Below, piece after piece: positions 25,042 through 33,300 of a stretch of DNA of 64,000 nt (positions within the stretch are counted from its first letter, which is position 1; every line of letters begins with the position of its first letter). Position numbers and translations under genes: made by a program. Origin of the DNA: Cyclobacteriaceae bacterium (GTDB taxonomy: Bacteria; Bacteroidota; Bacteroidia; Cytophagales; Cyclobacteriaceae); contig JAHBUE010000004.1 in assembly GCA_019638235.1 (NCBI GenBank), positions 1 to 64,000 on the forward strand. The letters run 5' to 3'. A model generated the notes under the pieces. It did not search any database, was not told where the DNA came from, and saw nothing but the letters and a program-made list of their open reading frames with translations.

Positions 25042-27456
25042 ATGAGAAAGAACCTATACCTTGTTTTATTCCTGTTCAGTACGGCACTGTTTGCACAGGA
25101 TAACCTCACGTACCAACGGCCTCCGCAAGAAATCGCCCAACTATTGGAGGCGCCCCTGACACCGCTTGTAACATTTTCGCCCGATAAGCAATGGATGTTG
25201 CTGTTGGACCGTTCCGATTATCCTACGATAGAGCAATTGTCGCGGCCCGAATTGCGTATTGCCGGTATGCGCATAAACCCGGCCAACTTTGGCCCAAGCC
25301 GCAGTAGCTACCTGACGGGGCTAACCGCTAAAAGAATTAAAGACGGGCAGGAAGTGGCTATTAAAAACCTGCCGCAAAACCTGCTTATGAGTAGTGCAAG
25401 CTTTTCGCCCGACAGCAAGAAACTCGCCTTTCTGCAAAACAATCCTGATGGTATTGAGTTGTGGGTGGTTGATATGGCTACACTCACGGCATCGAAAGTT
25501 ACTGACCGTAAAATCAACGCCACATTGGGCAGCACGTTTTCCTGGCTTTCAGATTCGCAGCACCTGTTGTTTACTGCCGTGCCGCAAAACCTGAAGCCGC
25601 TTTCTGAAAAGAAACGGGTTCCTACCGGCCCCATTATAGAAGAAAATCTGGGCAAGCGTGTTCCTTCGCGCACCTACCAGGATTTGATGAAGAACCCGGA
25701 TGATGAGGCGGCATTTGATTACTATGCCACTACCGACCTTATCCTAAAAAAACTTGGCGGTGAAGAAAAAACCATAAGCGCTTCGGCTATTCATTATAGC
25801 TTTTCTCCCTCACCGGATGGAAAACTGATTCTTACCCAAACCATTCAACGGCCGTATTCCTACTTAGTAACAGTTTTTAGTTTTCCGAAACAGGTAAATG
25901 TTATTGATATCAATGGAAACCTGGTTGTCAATGTGGCTTCAATTCCGTTAACAGATTACATTCCTACGGGCTTTAATGCTACACAGCGCGAACCGCGAGG
26001 CCATAGCTGGCGCAGCGATAAACCTGCAACGCTATATTATGTACATGCACAAGATGGGGGCGACCCGAAAGTGAAGGCCGACATTCGTGATAAAGTATTT
26101 ACCTGGGATTTTCCGTTTAACACTGAACCGAAGGAGTTGATAAGCCTGCCGTTACGCTACGGGCGCATTACGTGGGGCAATGACCAGGTGGCATTGGTAT
26201 ATGAACGCTGGACAAGCGACCGGAAAGAACGTGTTTACCAGGTTAACCCCGCAACCGGTGCAAAGAAAATCATGTTCGACAGGAATTATGAAGATGCGTA
26301 CAACGACCCCGGTAACGTGCTTACCGAGCCAAATGCGTATGGCCGTTACGTGCTGGCTGTTAGCAAAGACAACAGCGTGTACCTGACGGGGCAGGGAGCG
26401 AATCCAAAAGGTAATTTGCCATTCTTAGATAAAATGAATATCAGCAACGGGAAGAAAACCCGGTTGTGGCAATGCCAGGCTCCTTATTATGAGTATTTCG
26501 TAAACATGCTCGACTCGAAGAAAGGAACGTTTGTTACCTCGCGCGAATCCAATACCGATAATCCGAATTATTATGTAAGAACGATTGGCTCGGCCAAATT
26601 AACACCGCTCACTTCTTTTCCTCATCCGTATCCGCAAATAAAAGATGTAAAGAAAGAAGTGTTGAAATACACCCGCAGCGATGGTGTTGAATTAACCGCT
26701 GACCTGTATCTGCCGCAAGGCTATAAAAAAGAAGACGGGCCGTTGCCGGGATTGGTGTGGGCGTATCCGCGCGAATTCAAATCGGCCGATGCCGCAGGGC
26801 AGGTAAAGACTTCGCCTTATATGTTTACCCGATTAAGCTGGGGCGGCCCGATTTACTGGGTAACTCGTGGTTATGCTGTGCTTGATAATGCTTCCATGCC
26901 CATTATTGGCGAAGGCGATAAAGAACCTAACGACACCTACATTCAGCAATTAGTGGCAAGTGCGCAGGCTGTGGTAGATCATGCGGCCTCGTTGGGTGTG
27001 CTTGACCCGGAGCGTGTAGGTGTTGGCGGGCATTCGTATGGCGCCTTTATGACGGCCAACTTGCTCGCACACTCCGATATTTTCAAGGCCGGTATCGCGC
27101 GAAGCGGTGCGTATAATCGCACGTTAACGCCTTTCGGATTCCAGGCCGAAGAACGCACGTACTGGCAGGCGCCTGAGGTGTATTACCAGATGTCGCCCTT
27201 CTCGTATGCCGACAAACTGAAAGAACCTATTTTATTTATTCATGGCGAAGCGGATAATAATTCGGGTACATTTCCTATCCAGACTGAGCGTTTCTATAAT
27301 GCAATAAAAGGTCATGGCGGAACTGCGCGATATGTGGTATTGCCCTACGAAAGTCATGGCTATGCCGCCAAGGAAAGTATTTTGCATACACTATGGGAAA
27401 TGGATCGCTGGCTGGAAACATACGTGAAAAATGCGCAGAAACAGGCGCGAAAGTAA
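25042..27456 (+). CDS. S9-family prolyl oligopeptidase-like serine peptidase (secreted)
   Basis: 804 residues with a signal peptide (MRKNLYLVLFLFSTALFAQ). A beta-propeller N-terminal part is followed by the alpha/beta hydrolase domain with the nucleophile Ser665 in GGHSYGAF, Asp738 in GEAD and His772 in ESHG. The sequence around the catalytic domain (SYADKLKEPILFIHGEAD) resembles S9C/S9D acylaminoacyl- or glutamyl-endopeptidase-type members. It is likely periplasmic and degrades peptides. It is a single gene between palindromic repeats. Confidence 0.9.
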   Translation: MRKNLYLVLFLFSTALFAQDNLTYQRPPQEIAQLLEAPLTPLVTFSPDKQWMLLLDRSDYPTIEQLSRPELRIAGMRINPANFGPSRSSYLTGLTAKRIKDGQEVAIKNLPQNLLMSSASFSPDSKKLAFLQNNPDGIELWVVDMATLTASKVTDRKINATLGSTFSWLSDSQHLLFTAVPQNLKPLSEKKRVPTGPIIEENLGKRVPSRTYQDLMKNPDDEAAFDYYATTDLILKKLGGEEKTISASAIHYSFSPSPDGKLILTQTIQRPYSYLVTVFSFPKQVNVIDINGNLVVNVASIPLTDYIPTGFNATQREPRGHSWRSDKPATLYYVHAQDGGDPKVKADIRDKVFTWDFPFNTEPKELISLPLRYGRITWGNDQVALVYERWTSDRKERVYQVNPATGAKKIMFDRNYEDAYNDPGNVLTEPNAYGRYVLAVSKDNSVYLTGQGANPKGNLPFLDKMNISNGKKTRLWQCQAPYYEYFVNMLDSKKGTFVTSRESNTDNPNYYVRTIGSAKLTPLTSFPHPYPQIKDVKKEVLKYTRSDGVELTADLYLPQGYKKEDGPLPGLVWAYPREFKSADAAGQVKTSPYMFTRLSWGGPIYWVTRGYAVLDNASMPIIGEGDKEPNDTYIQQLVASAQAVVDHAASLGVLDPERVGVGGHSYGAFMTANLLAHSDIFKAGIARSGAYNRTLTPFGFQAEERTYWQAPEVYYQMSPFSYADKLKEPILFIHGEADNNSGTFPIQTERFYNAIKGHGGTARYVVLPYESHGYAAKESILHTLWEMDRWLETYVKNAQKQARK

Positions 27457-27481
27457 GAACCAAATTAACCAGTTAAGATTG

Positions 27482-27568
27482 GGGCATCTCTAAAAACCTT
27501 TTCTTTGATAACCTCATCCCAACCCTTCTCCTAATGGAGAAGGGTACAAGGAGTTTTTAGAGATGCCC
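27482..27568. repeat. 87-bp MITE-like palindromic element with perfect 16-bp inverted ends
   Basis: GGGCATCTCTAAAAAC (27482-27497) and GTTTTTAGAGATGCCC (27553-27568) are perfect inverted repeats. An inner hairpin pairs CCCTTCTCC with GGAGAAGGG. A degenerate relative is at 40432-40567, single-end fragments are at 1368-1385 and 4992-5006, and a related palindrome is at 27620-27665. No gene lies between 27457 and 27718. Confidence 0.8.
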
Positions 27569-27718
27569 ATTATTTATAGTGTTGAAATATGCCGGCCAAC
27601 AGGTCGGCATACTTTTTTGCTTCATCCCGATAAAGACTCAAACTCTTTGATAGGGGTGAGGTTATTTAAACCACAGCATTAATTTTGAAACGTTAAAACA
27701 GCTCGTAATTTATTTAAC

Positions 27719-28384
27719 ATGATCTGGGCAGATAGTATTCAATCATTTAATCAGGCATTGAAGATTGAGGCAAAGCTTCCGAAAGGGGTTGATGTGCTCA
27801 ACCCGTTTAAAGAGGCAGTTACGGCTGAACTTAGCGCTACTTTTTACAGGAAATACTATAATGACAACCACAATAGAAGCCTGATTTTGGGAATCAACCC
27901 CGGAAGATTTGGCGCGGGGTTGACCGGGGTGCCGTTTACCGACCCGGTTAAATTAGAGGCACGTTGCGGAATAAAAAATAACCTCCCGAAGAAAGCGGAA
28001 CTTTCGGCTGATTTTATCTGGGCCATGATTGATGCGTATGGCAGGCCGGAAGATTTTTTTAACCGGTATTACATCAGCTCGGTTAGTCCGCTGGGGTTTA
28101 CACAGGCCGGGAAAAACCTGAATTATTACGATGATAAGCGGTTGGAGAAGGCAGTCACCCCATTTATTGTTGATTCCATTCGTGCACAATTGGATTTTGG
28201 GTTGGATGTTTCGGTTTGTTACTGCCTGGGCGAAGGCAAAAACTTTCATTTTCTGCAAAACCTTAACGGGAAATATAAATTCTTTGCATCGCTGGTTCCG
28301 TTGCCTCATCCGCGATTCATCATGCAATACCGCAGAAAAAAGCTGGAAGAGTACATTGCCTTCTACACCCACAAGTTGAGTTGA
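27719..28384 (+). CDS. SMUG2-like uracil-DNA glycosylase (DUF4918)
   Basis: 221 residues. Motif 1 is GINPGRFGAGLTGVPFTD, close to the SMUG-type GMNPGPFGMxxTGVPFG; motif 2 is LPHPRFIMQYRRK. This pattern marks the DUF4918 group, in which SMUG2 enzymes remove uracil from DNA to start base-excision repair. There is no signal peptide; it is cytosolic. It is a stand-alone gene. Confidence 0.8.
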   Translation: MIWADSIQSFNQALKIEAKLPKGVDVLNPFKEAVTAELSATFYRKYYNDNHNRSLILGINPGRFGAGLTGVPFTDPVKLEARCGIKNNLPKKAELSADFIWAMIDAYGRPEDFFNRYYISSVSPLGFTQAGKNLNYYDDKRLEKAVTPFIVDSIRAQLDFGLDVSVCYCLGEGKNFHFLQNLNGKYKFFASLVPLPHPRFIMQYRRKKLEEYIAFYTHKLS

Positions 28385-28438
28385 TTTTTGCCATCAGATA
28401 AGGACGGCACAACAATTTTTTCCTGCCGTCTATTTCCT

Positions 28439-28446
28439 TATTTTTG
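28439..28446 (+). promoter_or_regulatory. -7 promoter element for tRNA-Arg
   Basis: TATTTTTG matches TAnnTTTG perfectly, 26 bp before the tRNA 5' end. No strong -33 TTTG is visible. Confidence 0.5.
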
Positions 28447-28472
28447 CGCACTCAATTATACGTTGACGGGTT

Positions 28473-28544
28473 GGCCCCTTAGTTCAATGGATAGAATGTG
28501 AGTTTCCGGAACTCAAGGTATAGGTTCGATTCCTATAGGGGCTA
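28473..28544 (+). tRNA. tRNA-Arg (anticodon CCG)
   Basis: 72 nt. The acceptor GGCCCCT pairs with AGGGGCT (one G-U at the end) with discriminator A; the D-stem is GTTC/GAAT, the anticodon stem TGAGT/ACTCA encloses loop TTCCGGA, the variable loop has 4 nt, and the T-arm is ATAGG-TTCGATT-CCTAT. Anticodon CCG reads CGG arginine codons. CCA is not encoded. Confidence 0.93.
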
Positions 28545-28587
28545 CTTTTAATTGATATGCTAAGTTAAGATACCTCTTTTCGGTATT

Positions 28588-28935
28588 TTACTCCAATCCT
28601 AACTCCTTTCGCAGTTTTTTCGTGAGTTTTTGCCTGATGAGCGTGTAAGACTGGCTGATGAAATGCTCCAGTTCCTTTTGTTTAACACGCGAAAGATTTG
28701 TTACACTAACCCATTTTGCACGCGCCATATACGGAGCCGGTATGAATCCGTCACGTACAGAAAGTTCATCAAATTCTTCATCCGGTACTTTAAATGAAAT
28801 GCGAAATGGCGCCTCAAGTGAAGCGACACAAAACATTTTTCTGCCAACGCAGAAACATAAATCATTATCCCATTTAATGTCTTCCGTTACTGCAGGAAGT
28901 GATTTACAAAATGATTGAAGTGCTTCAATGTTCAT
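28588..28935 (-). CDS. MmcQ/YjbR family DNA-binding-fold protein
   Basis: 115 residues from the ATG at 28935 (MNIEALQSFCKSLPAVTED). The family words IKWDNDLCFCVGRKMFCVAS, FRISFKVP, FIPAPYMARAKWVSV and QSYTLIRQKLTKK are clear. It has the CyaY-like MmcQ/YjbR fold, often called DNA-binding; its role is unknown. Longer upstream frames on this strand run antisense through the lysine-rich gene and were not used. Confidence 0.88.
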   Translation of the reverse strand: MNIEALQSFCKSLPAVTEDIKWDNDLCFCVGRKMFCVASLEAPFRISFKVPDEEFDELSVRDGFIPAPYMARAKWVSVTNLSRVKQKELEHFISQSYTLIRQKLTKKLRKELGLE

Positions 28936-29032
28936 GATGAAATGTTGTTGTTGGTGAGGATATAATACACTGTTTCGGGTGTTGGATGAGTGATGCAGCA
29001 ATTTTGTGAAAGACAAATTTTTTTGCAAAAAT

Positions 29033-29063
29033 TTTGCATTTATTAAATGATGTGCTACCTTTA
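29033..29063 (+). promoter_or_regulatory. Bacteroidota-type promoter of the mini-histone gene
   Basis: TTTG (29033-29036) is followed after exactly 19 bp by TACCTTTA (29056-29063), close to the Bacteroidota consensus TTTG-N19-TAnnTTTG. The -33 element lies in the palindrome TGCAAAA-A-TTTTGCA (29024-29038), a possible operator. Confidence 0.65.
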
Positions 29064-29104
29064 TTTTGCTTTTTAATAAATGTTTAACTAAAACTAAAAA
29101 CGCT

Positions 29105-29233
29105 ATGGCAAAAAAAGCAAAAAAAGCAAAAAAAGCTGCTAAGAAAAAAGTAGCAAAGAAGAAAGTAGCTAAGAAAGCTGCTAAGAAAAAAGTAGCTAAG
29201 AAAGCAAAGAAAGCTGCTAAGAAGAAGAAGTAA
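29105..29233 (+). CDS. lysine/alanine-rich histone H1-like mini-protein
   Basis: 42 residues beginning MAKKAKKAKKAAKKKVAK and containing only Met, Ala, Lys and Val, with Lys more than half. Composition and the AKK/AAKKK repeats resemble the C-terminal tail of histone H1 and bacterial H1-like nucleoid proteins, so it probably coats DNA or another polyanion; this is inference. It is supported as a real gene by a TTTG-N19-TAnnTTT promoter with a leader of about 35 nt and a perfect 14-bp-stem terminator 23 bp after its stop. The DNA is internally repetitive, so unit number may vary between strains. Confidence 0.8.
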   Translation: MAKKAKKAKKAAKKKVAKKKVAKKAAKKKVAKKAKKAAKKKK

Positions 29234-29256
29234 GTTGATGATAATATCAACAAGCA

Positions 29257-29285
29257 AAAAGAGCTGGTCATTGACCAGCTCTTTT
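29257..29285 (+). terminator. strong intrinsic terminator after the mini-histone gene
   Basis: A perfect 14-bp inverted repeat (AAAAGAGCTGGTCA with its complement) with a one-base centre, ending in TTTTGTTTT. Confidence 0.9.
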
Positions 29286-29317
29286 GTTTTGGATACTGCT
29301 GCCTTTTGCCTGCTGAT

Positions 29318-29836
29318 TTGTTCGCTTCTCAAATCGTTAACCGGATTCGCAACAGCAGCCTTAAAGCATTGTATGGATATGAGTATACATGCGGCTGTAA
29401 GCATGAAACCTGCTGCCAGCACAAATGGAAAAATATTTTGTTCAACGCGGTAAGCGTAGCCTTGCAGCCAGTAACTGGTAATGGCGAATGCAAGCGGCCA
29501 CGCAATGATATTCGCCAACGCTATTTGCAACGCATACTCCTTTATGAACAGCATGACACTGTTTGCTGCTTTAGCACCCAATACTTTCCGAATGGCTATT
29601 TCTTTGGTTCGGCTGGATAACGTGAACGTAACAATCCCGAATATTCCCAACAGCACGATGATGAACATCAGGACAGTGGCCAGGCTTCCCGCCTTTTTCA
29701 GTTGCAGTTTGGTAGTATATAATGACTGAAAACGGTCATCCATAAACGTGTACTCGAAACCTGTTTCGGGGAATAGGGCTTCCCATTTCTTTTTCAGGTC
29801 ATCTATGGTGGAAGCAATAAAGGTGTCGGCAAATGG
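29318..29836 (-). pseudogene. MacB/FtsX-type ABC transporter permease, 5'-truncated remnant
   Basis: The minus strand reads PFADTFIASTIDDLKKKWEA, then a membrane domain (TVLMFIIVLLGIFGIVTFTL, SSRTKEIAIRKVLGAKAANS, YWLQGYAYRVEQNIFPFVLA) ending NPVNDLRSEQ. This is the last quarter of a MacB-like permease. Upstream (from 29837) homology stops abruptly in hairpin-rich DNA. At the 3' end the frame runs on antisense through the terminator and the mini-histone gene, so the original stop seems lost. It is a dead fragment with deletion at both ends. Confidence 0.75.
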
Positions 29837-29862
29837 TTTTCTTTCGGCTGTCGCACAGGCTT

Positions 29863-30104
29863 CGGGCGGGTTCGTTGTTCGGCTGCGGTCAGGCAGAACC
29901 CGCCCGTAATGGCTTCAAAATGCAGTTCAGAGGCTTTTACATGTTTCCAGAGCTTCGCCCAGGTTTTAATCGGGCGTTCCGCCCGATGCGCCCCTTTTTT
30001 TGTTTCCCGCTTTAGCGGGGTTCGGGCTTTTCAGCCCGCAAATAATCGCTTCTTTTTGCTTCTTCCCTCTGTGGATTTTTAAAACTTCATCCCGAACATT
30101 CGGG
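29863..30104. repeat. cluster of GC-rich palindromes at the edge of the AT-rich block
   Basis: Five perfect or near-perfect hairpins lie in 242 bp: CGGGCGGGTTC/GAACCCGCCCG (29863-29906), CGGGC/GCCCG (29971-29985), CCCGC/GCGGG (30006-30019), CGGGCT/AGCCCG (30023-30038) and CCCGAA/TTCGGG (30091-30104). No coding frame is convincing in 29837-30354. The composition contrasts sharply with the adjacent helicase gene. Confidence 0.7.
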
Positions 30105-30354
30105 AGCGGTTTTTAAGGCTTCATTCAGGGCGGTTTTTGCTTTCTTCACTTCTCTTTCTTGGGGTGGGTAAAAGTGGTTTGTGGCGTGTGTTTTTGTTTT
30201 GCGGGGTGGCTTTAGCTCTTTGCCAAAAGTTAGTGCCTGCTAAGGATAAATTTTCAAGTATAACGAACCAAATGTTGGCTCTTTTATTTTTATTCTTACA
30301 AAAACAACTTTTATTTTCCCGGTTTCATAGATTAGTTATTTCAGCGTTTCAAGT

Positions 30355-33300
30355 TTAATGAATTCTTTCAAAATACAGTTCAGGTAAAATAATTTTCACT
30401 TCTTGCTCTGTTTCTTCTTTTTTCCAGTAAACTATAAAATTCACTTTGGCAGTTTTTAACTCATAATTTTTATTTCCCATGTTCACAATTTGCTCAATAA
30501 ATTGCTTTGAGAATTTTAATACAGATTTTTCCTTGCTGTCCAAACATTCATCTCCGTTTATTGTCAGCGTGTCTCCGCTTTTAAGTTGAGAAATCAAATG
30601 TTGTCGGGTTATGAAATAGTCAAGCCAAACGTCTTTTAATGACAAGTGCATTGCTAATTCGTTCGGTCGCAAATGAATTTCTTTATTTTCAATTCGTTCT
30701 AAATTGTCTGCTGTGAGGCCGTCAAGAAAGTTTGAGTTTAAATGAATTATCAAGTTTGTTTTTGCTCTTGTCATTGCAACATATAGAAGTCGTTTTGTCT
30801 TGTCTGTTGCAGAATTGAAGTTTTCAAGCATTAGGAAAACATTGTCAAATTCTTTTCCTTTTGCCTTGTGAATGGTTGAAACAAAAATTGTTTCGCCATT
30901 TTCGTTATAGAAATCTTCAAGCTTAGATTCACGAATGAAAACTTCTAAGTCGGATTTGTATCTCTTTTTAGGATTAGATGCTTCAAATTCTTTGATGATG
31001 TTTCCTAAAATTTCCAATTTAGTGCTGTGGCGATATTTGTTTACCACTTCACGTCTTGCGTTTAACCAAACATCATCGTTGATTATGTAAACATCGTCAG
31101 CCAAATTCAAATGACTTAAAAAATAGCGGACTTCGTTAAGGTTGTATAAACTGAAACCGTCATTTGACTGAATCAATTTTGCTTGAATGTCATTTTTTAA
31201 AAGCAATCCTGTAATTTGTAATGCTTCTTCATTTGTTCTCGTCAAAATGCAAGTCGTTCCCGAAAGCCTAGTTGTGAGAATGTCTTGCACAAGTGGATTG
31301 ATGAGGTTTCCACTTTGATAACAAACAATCTTTATTTTTCCATTGTCGTTTTGCTTTGCAATGATTGGTGTTTGTTTTAGTCGGTAAGGAATACGTTTTA
31401 CGAATTGATTTGAAAAATCAACAAGATTGCTTTTGCTTCGGTAATTCTCTACTAATTCGTGTTTGACTGCGTTGTTTTCCTGAATGAATTGCTCCAAATA
31501 TTTTGAACTTGCCTCTCTAAATTCATAAATATTTTGGTCGTCATCGCCAACCGCAATCACTCTCATTTCTTCATTTTGTTCCATTAAAGCACTTATCAAT
31601 CCAAACTCGTCTTTGTTCATATCTTGTGCTTCGTCAATTACCAAAACGGTTTTTGTTATTCGGCTTGCTTCAACTTCATTGTTTTTTATTTTCTGAATTG
31701 TCTTTTTTATAATTTCTCCTGATTTTTCTATACTGCCCACTCTACCTAATAAATCAAAACAGTATGAATGGAAAGTTTTTATTTCAATATAGTTTGCTGC
31801 ATTTCCAATAAGATTAAGCAAACGCTTTTTAAATTCGGTTGCTGCGGCTCTTGAAAAAGTAATCATAAGCAACTGTTCGTGCTTCACATCTTCCATTAAA
31901 AGCAACGAAGCAAGTTTGTGAACCAAAACTCTTGTTTTTCCGCTTCCCGGACCCGCAGCAACAACAATGTGTTTTGTCTCGTTGTCGTTTATTATTTTTA
32001 ATTGTGTTGGCGAAAGTTCTCCGAAAAGTTGTCTGAATTTAGCAGGCGTAATGTTTCGCTTGATTTCATTTTGACGACTGCCCGGAAAATATCTGTGTAA
32101 AAATGAAGAATAGTTTAAGTGAAAATAATCTTCTACAAACTGCAATGCACTTTTGTAGTCCTCAATCATTTTTTTAGCGTATTCTCCAACAATGTGAATT
32201 TGCTGAACTTTGTTTTCGTAAAACTGATGTAGTTTTTGATAATCATCTTTTGTGTAACGTTTTTTGTTGTCTTGTTCTGTTCGTTCAATGGTCAAACGAT
32301 TATACACAACCAAAAAACCGCCTTCAATTTTTATGGCTTCAATTCTTGACAAGTAAAATAGCGTGTCTTCAATATCGTCAAGACTAATGTTTACTTTAAA
32401 TAAACTTGAACTTTCCTCGTAAGCGGATTTTAATTCTTGAACTGAAAATTCAACTAAGACTTCTTCTTTTGTAGATTCTTTTTCCGAAACGTTCACATTA
32501 CTTTTTTCATAGAGAAACTCAATAATGAATTTTGCTAAAGCGTGTCGTTTCTCTAATTTATCTTTCAATAATTCTTTTGGCTGTAACGAAAGAACAGCAA
32601 CGTGGTTTTTTGATTCTAAACTTTGTCGTTTAATCCAATTTTTGATTGCCCAAAAATTGATAATGGTTTTAATCTTGTTGGTGCTGATGTCGTCAAGTCC
32701 TTTTTCTTCCGCTTGTTCGTTCAGTTCTTTGATGTGAAATACTTTTTCTTGTTCTTCAATTATTGGAAGCAAAAAGTCTTCAATTTTACTGAATGTGTCA
32801 ACTATGTTGAACGAACGATTTTTGTTTTCTCCTTTTTTGATAAAAGCAGTCAAATCTTTTGCATCGGCTAAAATCTTTTCTTCACGCAAAAGATTGACAA
32901 TATTTATCACTTCTTCTTTTACAATTCCCAAATGGTCGCTGATGTAATCAATTCTTGATTCTGCCGCTTCATCACTTGTTTGTTTTCTGCTTTTACTTGA
33001 AAAAAGCTTCTTGATAATTCTGACACCTTTTTCTTTTTGGTTTCCAACAAATCTTTGCGAAGCATTGATTTTGTCAATAGCTTCTTGTGCATTTTTTGAG
33101 AGAATACTGTTTGCAAAAACTCGTGGCATATTTTGCCCGCGTTTCAAATATCCTGCATCTTCCAACGCAGCAATGGCTGTTGTTACCCGTGTTTCAATTT
33201 CAACAACATTGTCGTCCCAACCTGCTTTTCGTGCAATTTCCAAAGCGGAATTGGAAACAGTTGAGCGAAATCGTGTAATTTCTTTTATCGCTTTCCAAAC

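Noticed and set aside
29105-29233. Simple DNA repeat rather than a gene
   Set aside because: A promoter with correct spacing, an ATG, a clean stop and a strong terminator argue for a real gene.
28588-29271. Long minus-strand frame extending the MmcQ/YjbR protein upstream
   Set aside because: The upstream part is a Leu/Phe/Ala-rich antisense image of the lysine-rich gene; the family N-terminus begins at 28935.
29084-29743. Full 219-residue minus-strand frame taken as an intact permease
   Set aside because: The C-terminal third is antisense to the terminator and mini-histone gene, and the N-terminal domains are missing, so it is a truncated remnant.
30137-30358. 73-residue plus-strand frame rich in Leu and Phe
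   Set aside because: It sits in hairpin-rich non-coding DNA with no start context or known motif.
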